A stretch of 64,000 bases of DNA from Sporosarcina pasteurii (lineage in GTDB: Bacteria; Bacillota; Bacilli; Bacillales_A; Planococcaceae). Both the position numbers and the translations under genes were made by a program. The DNA lies in assembly GCF_041295575.1 (NCBI RefSeq), contig NZ_CP160452.1:1116001-1180000 (forward strand), written 5' to 3'. Position 1 is the stretch's first letter, and every line of letters starts with the position of its first letter. The notes beneath the pieces are model-generated. The model saw only the letters and a program-made list of their open reading frames with translations. It did not search any database and had not been told where the DNA came from. Shown piece by piece: positions 1 to 9,745 of the stretch.

Positions 1-9
1 TTAGAAATA

Positions 10-44
10 CTGGAATTGTATTATTAAAAAATAATACATTCCAG
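10..44. terminator. Inverted repeat near the left edge
   Basis: A 15-bp near-perfect inverted repeat, starting CTGGAATT and ending AATTCCAG-like, with an AT-rich loop and one bulged base. There is no T-tract on the plus strand. It may be the end of a gene left of the window. The rest of positions 1-297 shows no convincing gene, promoter or repeat. Confidence 0.35.
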
Positions 45-297
45 TCGTTCTTCATGTAGTCCGGTCTTTTACGGTTACCAGGTAGAAACGCTTAGACCAT
101 ATTTCTAAGCATATACATTCAAGAAGCTTCTATTCAGTTTTTCGACTTTTATAAAGTAGCATCCTATTTTAAACGGGTCAATAGATAGTGTAGATGTTAT
201 TTTATTTCGATAATTGCACATCACTTGACGAATAGGAGTAAAACAACATGTATGCGTATTCAAATATTTTTTTTGTTTGGGAAAGTGGCGGCAATTG

Positions 298-1248
298 TTA
301 ATCACTTATGAAAGGCTGTATCCATTGCAAAATAGTATAAATGATAGGGAGGGTAATAAAACAGAGAAGTGTAGTGAGGATAACGCCGAATGATGCAAAA
401 GAAGTATCTGCACCAAATTTTTGTGCATAAACAGAAGTAGTTGTCGCACTCGGCATGGCAGCTGTCAGTATAGCAACGATGATTAGCGAATGTGGAACAG
501 ACAGAAAAATAAAAACAAGTAAGCTTAAAGGAACTATCATTAATTTAAGTATGGCCGCGATCCAAATATACTTGTTTTTCCCATACTGTATAAAATCTTT
601 TATTCGAATATCTGCAAGAAAACTCCCAATCAAAATCATCGATAAAGGAACCGTCATTTTCCCAACATTTTCAAATGTCGTCAAAATGATGTCCGGCCAA
701 CTAAGCGGAAGAAATAGCATACATACGCCAACAAGTGTTGAAAGGATCCCGGGATTGAAAAATAACATACGCCAATTTACACTTCGGTCATGCATCGTAA
801 ATATATAAATCCCATACGTCCAAATTAAAATTAAGTAACAAATATTAAATATCGTTAAGTAAATAACTCCTTGCTCAGCCATCAAAATATGAATAACGGC
901 AAACCCAATAAATCCTTGATTGCCGAAGATAATTAAGCTCTCAAATACGCTTTTTTGTTCGTTAGGAAGTGCGGCTCTTTTTCGTAGTCTAGCCGCAATG
1001 AACACGGATAGAGAAAGTACAAAAATAGACATCATGACAAGCCAAATAAAATCGATTAACAATTCAATGGAATAAGTCGTTTGAAGCGAGAACAAGATTA
1101 GGGCAGGCAAAGTAACATATAGCATGAGCTGTGTCATGACCTGATTTGCATGTTGATTGAATACGCGTAATTTGCGAGCAGTAAAGCCAATAATCGCCAT
1201 CATATAAAGCGGCATCATCGCTAACACAAAATCGCTAATGGGTAGCAA
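298..1248 (-). CDS. AEC family transporter (auxin efflux carrier type permease)
   Basis: A polytopic membrane protein of 316 residues with about ten hydrophobic segments, of the AEC (auxin efflux carrier / malonate-type) family, which exports or imports small organic acids. The N-terminal MMPLYMMAIIGF segment and the late 'AMPSATTTSVYAQKFG' segment, with its conserved Ala-Met-Pro helix break, are typical. I place the start at the TTG at 1248: AAAGGAG lies 8 nt upstream, and the 35 codons further upstream are hydrophilic, unlike the family, and run into a dispersed repeat. The gene stands alone. The substrate cannot be told from sequence. Confidence 0.85.
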   Translation of the reverse strand: MLPISDFVLAMMPLYMMAIIGFTARKLRVFNQHANQVMTQLMLYVTLPALILFSLQTTYSIELLIDFIWLVMMSIFVLSLSVFIAARLRKRAALPNEQKSVFESLIIFGNQGFIGFAVIHILMAEQGVIYLTIFNICYLILIWTYGIYIFTMHDRSVNWRMLFFNPGILSTLVGVCMLFLPLSWPDIILTTFENVGKMTVPLSMILIGSFLADIRIKDFIQYGKNKYIWIAAILKLMIVPLSLLVFIFLSVPHSLIIVAILTAAMPSATTTSVYAQKFGADTSFASFGVILTTLLCFITLPIIYTILQWIQPFISD

Positions 1249-1309
1249 AACTGTAGCTCCTTTAGACTGTTTTTGTAATTTATGGTTACAGAAGAGAAAA
1301 GGTGAAAAG

Positions 1310-1379
1310 AGTGATGGGTATCTGTAGAACCTTGATTGGTGACAGTCACTCACACAACTTAAGCACTATTCTGACAACG
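1310..1379 (+). repeat. Dispersed repeat R1, decayed copy D
   Basis: Starts with the same 16 bases (AGTGATGGGTATCTGT) as R1 copy A at 3036 and contains a later CACTATTCTGACAAC block like ACTATTCAGACAAC of the other copies. The middle has diverged. It sits just upstream of the AEC permease, pointing away from it. Confidence 0.4.
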
Positions 1380-1515
1380 TTGATGGAGTGGTTACGAAAC
1401 TTCGATTGAGGAGGTTTTGTTGGCACGCTCTTAGTGGTTCTTTTTCTGCTAAATTACGGGGACTCGTGCAAGACATGATTCAGGAAATGAACACAATTGT
1501 ATATAAAAAATTAAA
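1380..1515 (+). other. Gene-free stretch with a possible coding remnant
   Basis: One plus-strand frame ending near 1530 reads without stops for about 35 codons (…LRGLVQDMIQEMN…) and could be the 3' end of a lost gene. It has no start, no ribosome binding site and no family I recognise. Confidence 0.2.
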
Positions 1516-1545
1516 AGGCCAATCAATTTAATATTTGATTGGCCT
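1516..1545. terminator. Bidirectional rho-independent terminator
   Basis: Perfect 11-bp stem AGGCCAATCAA / TTGATTGGCCT with an 8-nt loop, A-rich on the left and T-rich on the right. It lies 56 bp beyond the stop of the minus-strand monooxygenase gene. A near copy of this hairpin occurs at 28501-28532. Confidence 0.7.
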
Positions 1546-1601
1546 ATGTTTGTATGGTTACCTTAAGTTAAAGATTATAATTGCACTTTGCGTAGGCACC
1601 G

Positions 1602-2933
1602 TTATTCATCACGCTTAAGTGAATATCTGTTTTCCGCATAAGACAACTCTAAGTTTTCTCGTAATGTAGTCCCTTCGTATTCTGTCCGGAATATTCCACG
1701 CTTTTGTAGGATAGGAACAACTTGATCAACAAATGCAGTTAATTCGCTTGGCAAATTAGCAATTAACATAAAACCATCTGCCGCGTTCTGCTCGTACCAC
1801 GCTTCGACAAGATTCGCGACTTGCTCAGGTGTACCCATAAAAGGTGTGCGGGGTGTCGCTTCTCTAAACGCTACTTGACGAAGGGTTAAGTTTTGCTCGC
1901 GTGCTTCAGACTTAATGCGGTCCGTATCGCTTCTGAAACTATTTTTGCCAATGCATCCTATATCCGGGAAAGGTTCATCCAATGGATATTGGGAAAAATC
2001 ATGATGCTCAAATAGGCGACCTAAAAAAGCGAGTGCTTGTTCAATTGTCACCAAGCTAGCAAGTTCTTCGTATTTCCGTTCCGCTTCTTCTTCTGTATCT
2101 CCAATAATCGGGCTAATTCCTTGTAAGACAATCACGTCGTGAGGGTTACGACCAAGTTTAGCTGTTTGCTCTTTCACGTCAACATAATATTGCTGCGCCT
2201 CTTCTAAAGTAGGCATAATGGCGAAAACTGCATCTGCTTCTCGTGCGGAAAACGCAATCCCTGCTGCTGATGAACCAGCCTGAAAGATTACTGGTTGTCC
2301 TTGCGGCGAACGCGCGATATTCAACGGTCCTTGCACAGAGAAAAACTCACCTTTGTGATTCAATATATGTAATTTTTTGGGATCAAAAAATTGTCCAGAC
2401 GCTTTATTGCGAATAAAAGCATCATTTTCCCAAGAATCCCATAAGCCTTTCATAACTTCAACGAACTCGGCAGCCATCTGATAACGCATCGCATGGCTTG
2501 GATGATCTTTTACTTCTTTACTAAAATTTAATGCCGTCTTTTCCAGTCCTGACGTCACCGCATTCCATCCCGCTCGACCTCCACTTAACATATCTAGTGA
2601 AGCAAACTGTCGCGCCGCTGAAAACGGTTCACTATAGGAAGTCGATAATGTGCTCACTAGTCCGATGTTTGATGTCACCGATGCTAGTGCGGAGAGAATC
2701 GTGAGCGGTTCAAATCGATTCAAATAATGTGGGTTCGATTTTTCGTTGATGTATAAAGCATCTGCAATGAAAACAAAATCAAATTTCCCACGTTCTGACG
2801 TTTGGGCTTGCTGTTTATAAAAATCAAAACTTACACTAGCATCTGATGGCATAGTAGGGTGTCGCCAATCGGAAATCTTCTCACCAACCCCGTGAATCAT
2901 CGTTCCTAACTTCAACTTCCTTCTTACGTGCAT
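1602..2933 (-). CDS. LLM class flavin-dependent monooxygenase (NtaA/SnaA/DszA type)
   Basis: A 443-residue protein of the bacterial luciferase-like fold, in the NtaA/SnaA/SoxA/DszA subgroup of two-component FMNH2-dependent monooxygenases. These oxidise compounds such as nitrilotriacetate, dibenzothiophene sulfone or EDTA using reduced flavin from a partner reductase. Typical parts are the N-terminal LGTMIHGVG strand, the [11 protein letters not shown] strand, the '[16 protein letters not shown]' flavin-phosphate region near residues 115-130, and [13 protein letters not shown] use the second Met codon (2933) because GGAGAG lies 6 nt upstream of it, while the Met 18 bases further up has no such site. 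No flavin reductase gene is next to it. The substrate is unknown. Confidence 0.85.
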   Translation of the reverse strand: MHVRRKLKLGTMIHGVGEKISDWRHPTMPSDASVSFDFYKQQAQTSERGKFDFVFIADALYINEKSNPHYLNRFEPLTILSALASVTSNIGLVSTLSTSYSEPFSAARQFASLDMLSGGRAGWNAVTSGLEKTALNFSKEVKDHPSHAMRYQMAAEFVEVMKGLWDSWENDAFIRNKASGQFFDPKKLHILNHKGEFFSVQGPLNIARSPQGQPVIFQAGSSAAGIAFSAREADAVFAIMPTLEEAQQYYVDVKEQTAKLGRNPHDVIVLQGISPIIGDTEEEAERKYEELASLVTIEQALAFLGRLFEHHDFSQYPLDEPFPDIGCIGKNSFRSDTDRIKSEAREQNLTLRQVAFREATPRTPFMGTPEQVANLVEAWYEQNAADGFMLIANLPSELTAFVDQVVPILQKRGIFRTEYEGTTLRENLELSYAENRYSLKRDE

Positions 2934-3035
2934 CGTACTCTCTCCAGTCATGTGGCTTGTTAGTATGAATTATGGTAATCATCCATTATCTAAAATTATC
3001 ATATGTGTCATGCTCGGTGTCAAGACAGAAGGTAA

Positions 3036-3090
3036 AGTGATGGGTATCTGTGCGAAAAAACTATTCAGACAGTAAACTACAATTATATGC
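3036..3090 (+). repeat. Dispersed repeat R1, copy A
   Basis: Shares a conserved run with the reverse strand of copies B (28276-28384) and C (45308-45340 plus 42624-42695): AGTGATGGGTATCTGTGCG, then AAAAACTATTCAGAC, then AAACTACAATT. It lies between two minus-strand genes. No reading frame is conserved among the copies. Confidence 0.7.
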
Positions 3091-3177
3091 CAAGTTTCGT
3101 ACCTGTCACTCATTCAAACATGTTAATTCAAACAATCATGTTTGTTTGGGGGATTGCACCTAAAAGAAGACCATTTT

Positions 3178-3218
3178 AAAAAGAGTGATCGATTCGCAAA
3201 GCCATCGATCACTCTTTT
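3178..3218 (-). terminator. Terminator of the RND pump gene
   Basis: A 13- to 15-bp stem (AAGAGTGATCGAT / ATCGATCACTCTT) with a 10-nt loop, followed on the minus strand by TTTTTAAAA. It begins 3 bases after the stop codon of the RND gene. Confidence 0.85.
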
Positions 3219-3220
3219 AA

Positions 3221-6217
3221 TCATTGCGTTTCTAAACTTTCCATACGCTGTTTCTTCGCTTTCTTAAAATGAAACAACTCATAGAGGACCGGAATAATGA
3301 TCAATGTCAACAACGTTGAAACGGTCAATCCTCCGATGACCACTACCGCTAAACCTTTTGATACTAAGCTGCCCATTTCCTCTTTTCCCATTAACAGTGG
3401 AATCATGGCAAAAATCGTTGCCAATGCTGTCATGACGATGGGACGGAGGCGAGTCGCGCCCGCTTCAAGCAAAGCTTCTCGAATCGACATTGTTGCCTCA
3501 TTTTGTCTAACCCGGTCTAGTAAGACGATTGCGTTCGTTACGACAATGCCGATTAACATTAACGCACCAATCATGGCCCCGATATCTATAGGCGTTTGAG
3601 CAATTAATAATCCGAAAACGGCTCCGATGACTGCCAATGGCAATGTGAATAAAATGACTAACGGGGCGCGTAATGTCTTAAATGTCATCACCATAATTAA
3701 GTAAACGAGACCGATAGAGACCGCCATTAACTGAAATAGCTCTGCGAATTGATCGGCTTGTGCACTTGCTGCTCCGCCCATTTCAATCGAAATCCCATCT
3801 GGCAATGAAAGAGCAGCCGTTTTTTGTGTGATTTCGTAGGAGATTTTGGATAAATCTTGTGAATTTACATCAATCGTTACGCGAACATATTCTTTTCCAT
3901 CTTTCCGTAATACACTTGTCGGCTTATCCGCTTTATCGATTTCCGCAATGGACGAAAGGGGAACGAGTTGTTCATTGACGATGACTTGGATTTCATTCAG
4001 TTCATAATCTGTCTTCGGGTGGATGGAACTGTCTAAATAGACCATCGTATTTTGGTTTTCCAGCTTAATCGTTCCGAGGGGAATTGGATTTAACAACAAC
4101 TGCACTTGTCTTGCAACTTCTTCTGCATTAGCTATTTTCTGATCAATGACGATGTCGTAAACAGTTTTAACATCACTTTGATTGCTCGAAACCTTTCTAA
4201 CGCCTGTAATTCCTTCTATTTCATCCATGACCTGATCTGCTGCCGTTCCTAATTGGGACGCATCATTTCCTACGATATCGAGTGAAATGGTCGAACCGCC
4301 TGAAGACATCATTGAAACGAAAGAGACTTCCATTTCGGCTTGAGGATAGAGCTTTTTTAGCTGATCAATTTCCCTGATTAATTTTTTCGTACTTGCACCG
4401 CTTTTCATCACAACATGGAAACGTCCCGAATTTTGTGCGTTCACTTCACTAAACTCGGCATCTTCTGGGTTTGATCCGAGGAAGAGAATGACTTCTTCTA
4501 CGTCAGAATGCCTCATAAAAAAATTTTCTAATTGTAAAACCTCTTCTTTGACTGTCGTAAATGGTACTTCATCTGGATACGAGAGTGATAGAACGACGTC
4601 TTGATCAGTCGCATCTTCGGTTCCTTTTGGCATTGCAAAATATAAGCCAATTGAGCCAATAAAAATGAGGATTGACGTTACAAGTGGTATCCATTTATGA
4701 CGTAGACACCAATCCAAAATTCGGATATATCGCCTCGGTGTCTTATATGCAGGCAATTTTCCTTTTTGCAGTAGGCCTGTGCTCATTAACGGTACGACAA
4801 TCAATGCGACGAGTAAGGACGATAAAAGCGCATACGTAATCGTTAAGGCGAACGGCAATAAGAGATCTTGCATCGATTTTACAAGCCCCATTGGTAAAAA
4901 AACAGCGACGGTTGTTAACGTAGAAGATGTAATGGCAGACGCAACTTCTTTTGTCGCTTCAACAATGACTGGCTTCGAAAAATCTCCATTTTGCGCTTTA
5001 CGAAAAATGTTTTCTATGACCACAATACTATCATCGACTAATCGACCGACCGCGACTGCAACTGCACCGATTGTTAAAATGTTTAACGTAATGTCTGACA
5101 GCCACAGTAATAATAATGTCAACCCGAGTGATAGAGGGATACTAATGACAGTAATTGCTGTCATGCGAATATGGCGCAAGAAGACAAATATGATAATTGT
5201 TGCAAACAATGCACCTAGCAGAACGGCTTGCATCATGCTGTCAACAGAGTTGACGATAAAATCAGAAAACGAAATCAGCATGGCTGCTTCAATCGTTGAC
5301 TTGTGATCCACATTCACTTGCTGGATCGCGTTCTCTACTTTTTTACCGATTGCGACGGCATTGGCATTCGGTTCTTTATAAAGCACCAAGGCAATAGCCT
5401 CTTTGCCATTCACATGTGTGAAAAAAGTGGAACTGGAATCCGCAACGTCAACAGTCGAAATTTCTTTTAATGAAATCCCTGGAACAATTTCTAATGCTTC
5501 CAATGAGGCAATCCCGTCAATTTGGCCGACAATTTTAATATTCGTTGTTTTGTCATCAATCGTTGCTTCCCCGACCGATACAGCCAGATTTTTCCCGTGA
5601 AGGATGCCTAGAAGCGCTTGAAGTGGAATTTGATACGTTGCTAACTTTTCTTGATCCACCGTCACGTTCACTTGTGTTTGTTGACTGCCGTAGACTGAAA
5701 CATTCGAAACGCCAGAAATTCCTTGGAACTTCGGAATGACTTCATTGTCGACTTTCTCCATGGCATTCGAATCGATGCCACCTGGAAAGGAGAGTCCAAT
5801 TTGCCACAATGGAATCATATCGATATTTAATTGTGAAACGATTGGCTTCGAATAACCTTCTGGTAATGGAATGCTGTTGACTGCTTCCTGCACTTGTGTC
5901 TTTGCTTCTTTCATATCAATCGATGCATCCAGTAAGATATCTACAGAGGTGAAGCCATCTGCAGCAGTGGAAAACACATCTTTTTTCCCTTTCACAGACC
6001 CGATTGCTTTTTCAATCGGCTTTGTCACTTGCTCAGCCATCGTTTCCGCATCGGTATCTTGCCCAATCACGATGACCGTCACCATCGGATTATCCGCAGG
6101 CGGTAAAAACTCCTTAGGCACTGTGAAATAACTGACAATCCCCAGTACTAGCGACAAAACAACCATCAAAATCACAGCAGCCTTATTCTTAAATGCCCAA
6201 TTTGTAAAACGTATCAA
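3221..6217 (-). CDS. RND-family efflux transporter permease (SwrC/YerP-like)
   Basis: A 998-residue inner-membrane pump of the AcrB/CzcA (HAE1-like) superfamily, driven by the proton gradient. In Bacillus the closest known type is SwrC/YerP, which gives self-resistance to surfactin and other amphiphiles. It has the family duplication: a first membrane helix at residues 10-33, a long extracellular loop, a helix bundle carrying the 'GRLVDDSIVVIENIF' motif with the proton-relay Asp pair, then a second loop and bundle (TPIDIGAMIGALMLIG, NAIVLLDRVR). The start is a TTG; the only purine-rich stretch upstream is a weak GGGG. No membrane-fusion or outer-membrane partner is nearby, as expected for a Gram-positive. 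It is a little shorter than YerP. Confidence 0.9.
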   Translation of the reverse strand: MIRFTNWAFKNKAAVILMVVLSLVLGIVSYFTVPKEFLPPADNPMVTVIVIGQDTDAETMAEQVTKPIEKAIGSVKGKKDVFSTAADGFTSVDILLDASIDMKEAKTQVQEAVNSIPLPEGYSKPIVSQLNIDMIPLWQIGLSFPGGIDSNAMEKVDNEVIPKFQGISGVSNVSVYGSQQTQVNVTVDQEKLATYQIPLQALLGILHGKNLAVSVGEATIDDKTTNIKIVGQIDGIASLEALEIVPGISLKEISTVDVADSSSTFFTHVNGKEAIALVLYKEPNANAVAIGKKVENAIQQVNVDHKSTIEAAMLISFSDFIVNSVDSMMQAVLLGALFATIIIFVFLRHIRMTAITVISIPLSLGLTLLLLWLSDITLNILTIGAVAVAVGRLVDDSIVVIENIFRKAQNGDFSKPVIVEATKEVASAITSSTLTTVAVFLPMGLVKSMQDLLLPFALTITYALLSSLLVALIVVPLMSTGLLQKGKLPAYKTPRRYIRILDWCLRHKWIPLVTSILIFIGSIGLYFAMPKGTEDATDQDVVLSLSYPDEVPFTTVKEEVLQLENFFMRHSDVEEVILFLGSNPEDAEFSEVNAQNSGRFHVVMKSGASTKKLIREIDQLKKLYPQAEMEVSFVSMMSSGGSTISLDIVGNDASQLGTAADQVMDEIEGITGVRKVSSNQSDVKTVYDIVIDQKIANAEEVARQVQLLLNPIPLGTIKLENQNTMVYLDSSIHPKTDYELNEIQVIVNEQLVPLSSIAEIDKADKPTSVLRKDGKEYVRVTIDVNSQDLSKISYEITQKTAALSLPDGISIEMGGAASAQADQFAELFQLMAVSIGLVYLIMVMTFKTLRAPLVILFTLPLAVIGAVFGLLIAQTPIDIGAMIGALMLIGIVVTNAIVLLDRVRQNEATMSIREALLEAGATRLRPIVMTALATIFAMIPLLMGKEEMGSLVSKGLAVVVIGGLTVSTLLTLIIIPVLYELFHFKKAKKQRMESLETQ

Positions 6218-6573
6218 AGCCCCACGCCCTATTCCCTAGAATTTATAAAACCTTCCACATTAAACTTATTGTAATCAGGAGGCAGTTATAACAAGCTAAG
6301 GAATGAATTTTGGATTGGACTTAGGTCGTAATGACGAATCACTGTGCTGAATACAATTTGTATCAAAATCTCTTTTAATTTAAAGAAAAAAAATTAATGA
6401 TACTCCCCAACACCGAAAACTCATAACCGAGTTCGGTGTTTTTTATGTTTAAATCACTCCGATTAAAAATCTTTTTAAACTATTTTTCAATAAATGTATC
6501 CTTTTTCGTTATAACTCTCTATATAAAGGATGAAGAGGGTGTTCATTAATTAAAACAAAGCGGGGGGATCAAT
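6218..6573. other. Intergenic region between RND gene and phage-type cassette
   Basis: AT-rich and non-coding. It holds an AGGAGG-containing stretch near 6277 with no gene behind it, the hairpin at 6409-6446, and an AT-rich leader before 6574 with a clear GCGGGGGG site. I see no confident promoter. Confidence 0.4.
6409..6446 (+). terminator. Orphan rho-independent terminator
   Basis: 9-bp stem AACACCGAA / TTCGGTGTT with six T after it, pointing rightward. The nearest upstream gene runs the other way, so this may end a short unrecognised transcript from 6240-6400 or be left over from a lost gene. Confidence 0.65.
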
Positions 6574-7383
6574 ATGAATAAAGGTTGGATAAAATTGCAT
6601 CGGGGAATTATGGACAAGCCAATTTGGACGGAGTCGACACCAGAACAAAAAGTGGTGCTTATTACGTTATTAATGATGGCAAATCATAGTGAAAAACAAT
6701 GGGAATGGCGGGGCAAACCTTTTACTGCGCGTCCGGGCCAATTTGTCACATCTCTGCCTAATCTTGCTCAGAAATGTGGGAAGAATTGTAGCGTACAAAA
6801 AATCCGCACAGCACTCAAAAGATTTGAAAGATACGGATTTCTAACAGACGAATCAACAGCCCATAATCGGCTCATAACCCTTGTCAACTGGGGCGTTTAC
6901 CAAGGGGGAACTGAAATTGCAACAGCCGAATCAACAGACGATCAACAGACGGCTAACAGACACTTAACAGCTAACAAGAATGTAAAGAATGAAGAGAATG
7001 AAAAGAAAAGTAATCGTCGAAAACAAGTTTACGACGAATCTTCTATTTTTTATCAACTTGCTTTGGCGCAGTTTGAGGAGATCCAAATGAATCAACCTCA
7101 CGCGAAGGAACCGAACTTTCAAAAGTGGGCAAATGATTTCAGGTTGATTGTCGAGCGAGATGATAGGACAGTTGAACAAATTACGTATTTGATGAAATGG
7201 GCTATGGGGCATTCATTTTGGCACTCTGTGATTCTATCTCCATCCTCTTTAAGGCGACATTGGGACCGTTTAGTCGCCCAGATGAAACAAGAACGAGCGT
7301 TGGCAAACGAAAAAGTTGTCTCCATACCGAAAAAGCAAATTCAAGAATTCAGTTTAGATCTTACGAAGGGGGAATCCATATGA
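6574..7383 (+). CDS. Phage-type replication initiation / helicase-loader protein (DnaD-like)
   Basis: A 269-residue protein whose first ~110 residues (GWIKLHRGIMDKPIW…, then a winged-helix-like region with KIRTALKRFERYGFL) match the N-terminal domain of phage replisome organisers and DnaD-like proteins, which bind the origin and bring in the helicase. A polar low-complexity linker (about residues 112-150, rich in T, N, K and E) leads to a C-terminal part resembling DnaD helical regions (FQKWANDFRLIVERDD…). The GCGGGGGG site lies close upstream of the ATG. Its stop overlaps the start of the DnaB-like gene (ATGA), so the two are translationally coupled. Assignment rests on motifs and on the helicase next door. 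Confidence 0.75.
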   Translation: MNKGWIKLHRGIMDKPIWTESTPEQKVVLITLLMMANHSEKQWEWRGKPFTARPGQFVTSLPNLAQKCGKNCSVQKIRTALKRFERYGFLTDESTAHNRLITLVNWGVYQGGTEIATAESTDDQQTANRHLTANKNVKNEENEKKSNRRKQVYDESSIFYQLALAQFEEIQMNQPHAKEPNFQKWANDFRLIVERDDRTVEQITYLMKWAMGHSFWHSVILSPSSLRRHWDRLVAQMKQERALANEKVVSIPKKQIQEFSLDLTKGESI

Positions 7384-8639
7384 TTGCGGAAAAAGCTGTA
7401 CTCGGCGCAATGTTGAAAGAGAATTATTTAATTACCGAATCTAACTTGAATGTAATGCAATTTACTGATCCAGTAAACAAAATGATTTTTCAATCAATGA
7501 TAGAGCTTCGTAAGGCCGGTAAAACCGTTGATATGATTACGTTGCTGACGTCTTACAGTCCGCAAGATTTAGGCGGTGCGAATTATTTGAATGACCTGAC
7601 CAACTATGCGCATCTTGAAAGGTTTGATAATCATGTTGGCGAGTTGTTGGACGTATGGCGGGAGCGGGAGAAGAAAAATGTGCTGCATGTTTCGGCGCAT
7701 GAAGATTGGTCGATTGACAAGATTACGGCTGAACTGACGGCACTAACCGATAATCGGGTCAATGATCATTCCGACATCTTGTCAATGCTGGTGGACGTTT
7801 ATGAAGATGCATTTATTGAAAAGGACATAAAGGAAGGGGCCCCTTCAGGCATTGACAAATTAGATGATATGACGAATGGATTCCAGGACGGGGAATTAAC
7901 AATCTTGGCGGCCAGGCCGTCTATGGGAAAGTCGGACGTGATGCTACATATCGCGAAGCAATCTGGTTGGAAAGGCTATTTACCGATCATCTTTTCACTT
8001 GAAATGTCGGACAGTAGTTTGAGAGATCGACTCATTGCATCCACTGGACGATATTCAAGAAGCCGCATGCGAAATCCATACAGTATGTTAACGGACCGTC
8101 AAAAAGAAATTTGGCCTCAAGCAATCGGGTTATTGAGTGAAACGAAGATCCAGATTTTTGACCGCAGCAGGCAAACGGTTCCAGAAATGCGCATGAAAAT
8201 ACGCAAAATGATGAGTGAACATCAAGGGATGAAACCACTTATTTTAATTGACTATTTAACACTGATTCATTCGGATGAAAATAAACAGAATATGCATTTG
8301 CAAGTATCTAGCATTACGAAAGAGTTGAAAGCTGTTGCTCGAGAGTTTGATTGTCCAGTGATCACGTTGGCGCAATTGAGTCGTGCTGTGGAACAGCGGC
8401 AGGATAAACGTCCCATCATGGCAGACCTGCGCGAATCTGGATCGATTGAGGAAGATGCGGATGTCATTGTATTTTTGTATCGCGATGCGTATTACACAAA
8501 AGACGAGGACGACAATTTGATGGAAATGATTGTTGCGAAAAATCGAAATGGCCCAGTTGGCACTGCTGTCGCGCAATACAACAAATATACCGGGGAGGTA
8601 CTGAATGGTGAGCCAATCAGTGAAAGAGTTGTTGTATGA
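7380..8639 (+). CDS. DnaB-like replicative helicase (phage/prophage type)
   Basis: A 419-residue hexameric 5'-3' DNA helicase. An N-terminal helical domain (residues 1-105; EKAVLGAMLKE is the DnaB signature start) is followed by a RecA-like ATPase domain: Walker A 'ARPSMGKSD' near 178-186, the 'FSLEMS' motif, Walker B 'LILIDYLTLIHSD', the 'TLAQLSRAVEQR' helix, and 'LRESGSIEEDADVIVFLYR' for DNA binding and the arginine finger. The start is the ATG overlapping the previous stop, with GAAGGGGG in front. It is somewhat shorter than chromosomal DnaC/DnaB of Bacillus (about 450). With its two neighbours it forms a phage replication module with no other phage genes around it. Confidence 0.9.
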   Translation: MIAEKAVLGAMLKENYLITESNLNVMQFTDPVNKMIFQSMIELRKAGKTVDMITLLTSYSPQDLGGANYLNDLTNYAHLERFDNHVGELLDVWREREKKNVLHVSAHEDWSIDKITAELTALTDNRVNDHSDILSMLVDVYEDAFIEKDIKEGAPSGIDKLDDMTNGFQDGELTILAARPSMGKSDVMLHIAKQSGWKGYLPIIFSLEMSDSSLRDRLIASTGRYSRSRMRNPYSMLTDRQKEIWPQAIGLLSETKIQIFDRSRQTVPEMRMKIRKMMSEHQGMKPLILIDYLTLIHSDENKQNMHLQVSSITKELKAVAREFDCPVITLAQLSRAVEQRQDKRPIMADLRESGSIEEDADVIVFLYRDAYYTKDEDDNLMEMIVAKNRNGPVGTAVAQYNKYTGEVLNGEPISERVVV

Positions 8640-9060
8640 TGCCGTTTATTATGACGAATCGTTTTTAGCCCATGCAATTTATTTCGCGGTGCAAAAAGGA
8701 TTTGTGCATCTAGAGGATCCAGAAAGCAAAATCCCTTATGAGCAATTGGATTATACAGCTATTTTGAAAATGCGCGATGAAAATCAATTGAAGATGTGCG
8801 GTGTAAAATTTTATATCATTCCCATGGCGTCTAAAAAATTTGCGCTTTATCTAGCGGAAAGGGATGATGAAGCGCGTGCTGAGCACCGACGGATTTATGG
8901 GGAGGTTGCGCGTAACGTTTTAGACATGAGCGATAAAATGGACACGTCAACTTATTGTGAGGAAACGAAAAAGTGGCAGTCGTTTCGGGAGTTGAAAAGG
9001 GAGGTGGTTGAGTTTCCGTATTATGCGGGGGAGATTTGGGGGCGCGGAGCGAGATTATAA
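8605..9060 (+). CDS. Small protein of unknown function in the phage replication cassette
   Basis: 151 residues, not recognised. It starts inside the end of the helicase gene (35-base overlap) behind GGGGAGG, so it is translated with it. It is charged and probably cytosolic; the middle (KMCGVKFYIIPMASKKFALYLAERDDEAR) looks like a compact alpha-beta fold. The position after dnaD-like and dnaB-like genes suggests a phage replication accessory role, which is inference only. A terminator follows at 9126. Confidence 0.7.
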   Translation: MVSQSVKELLYDAVYYDESFLAHAIYFAVQKGFVHLEDPESKIPYEQLDYTAILKMRDENQLKMCGVKFYIIPMASKKFALYLAERDDEARAEHRRIYGEVARNVLDMSDKMDTSTYCEETKKWQSFRELKREVVEFPYYAGEIWGRGARL

Positions 9061-9125
9061 GAAGCAAATATAGTTTTGAGCGCCTGCATCAAATCCATTT
9101 TAAACTAGCAATGTCATGTCAATTG

Positions 9126-9170
9126 CCAGGTCCTAAAACAATTCAGAATTAAATTAGAACCTGGTACTTT
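9126..9170 (+). terminator. Terminator, hairpin family R2 copy 1
   Basis: Stem CCAGGTcCTAA / TTAGaACCTGG (10 of 11 pairs) with an inner AATT/AATT pairing, then TACTTTTT. It ends the phage-type cassette. The arm sequence GAACCTGGTAC…TTTT recurs in the hairpin at 36028-36077. Confidence 0.75.
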
Positions 9171-9238
9171 TTCACGAGTATCTGCAAGACGACCAGCAGG
9201 CAACATGAAGAAAACTATTTCAAAATGCTGCTTTTATA

Positions 9239-9745
9239 CTATTTAATTAAGGTTTCTTCAAATGAATTCGTAATATCTATGGCGCACAATGTTTTGTTTT
9301 TTGTATAGTCAAGCGCACCTGTTCCCCCTAGATAAAAATCAATTTGTGGATGTTCAACGGCAAATTGGTCTAGGCTGTTTAACAAGTTTCGATCCGTTTC
9401 AAATGGAATTGTTGTTGTTGCTGATAATACGACTATTACTGGTTCTAATTTTTTTACAAGTGATTCAATTGAACCTGGTGCTGGAGAAGCGCCGATGAGA
9501 ATGGTTTTCCAGCCTTGCATCATAAATTGCAATAAGAGAATATGCAAAGGGATTTCATGCTGCTCATAAGGAAGGCAGGCGCCTACAATTAAAGGAGCAT
9601 CCTCTTTGTATCTGAAATTACGCCGAATTTGTACTAAAAAATCTCGTACGACAAGGCTTGAGACGGATTCTTGATATGCATCCCATTCTCTATTACTCCA
9701 TTTACTTCCTATCTTATTCAAAAAAGGAATGACAACGGATGTCAA
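9239..9745 (-). pseudogene. 5'-truncated cobalamin-binding regulator (CarH/LitR-like), probable pseudogene
   Basis: The readable 168 codons form the helical bundle and Rossmann part of a B12-binding domain as in MerR-type light-responsive regulators CarH/LitR. The cobalamin ligand motif is present as 'LPYEQHEIPLHI', with His aligned to the family's E-x-H, and 'LGGTGA' lies near the end. The only start is a TTG without a ribosome binding site. Upstream DNA continues the same domain in frame (…HSNLHAFGLSDF) to a TGA, and beyond that homologous-looking coding (YKEHLYLLKHAIRHIENL) appears in another frame up to about 9850. No DNA-binding domain is left. I read this as a regulator broken by a frameshift and loss of its 5' end. 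It sits beside tspO. Confidence 0.65.
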
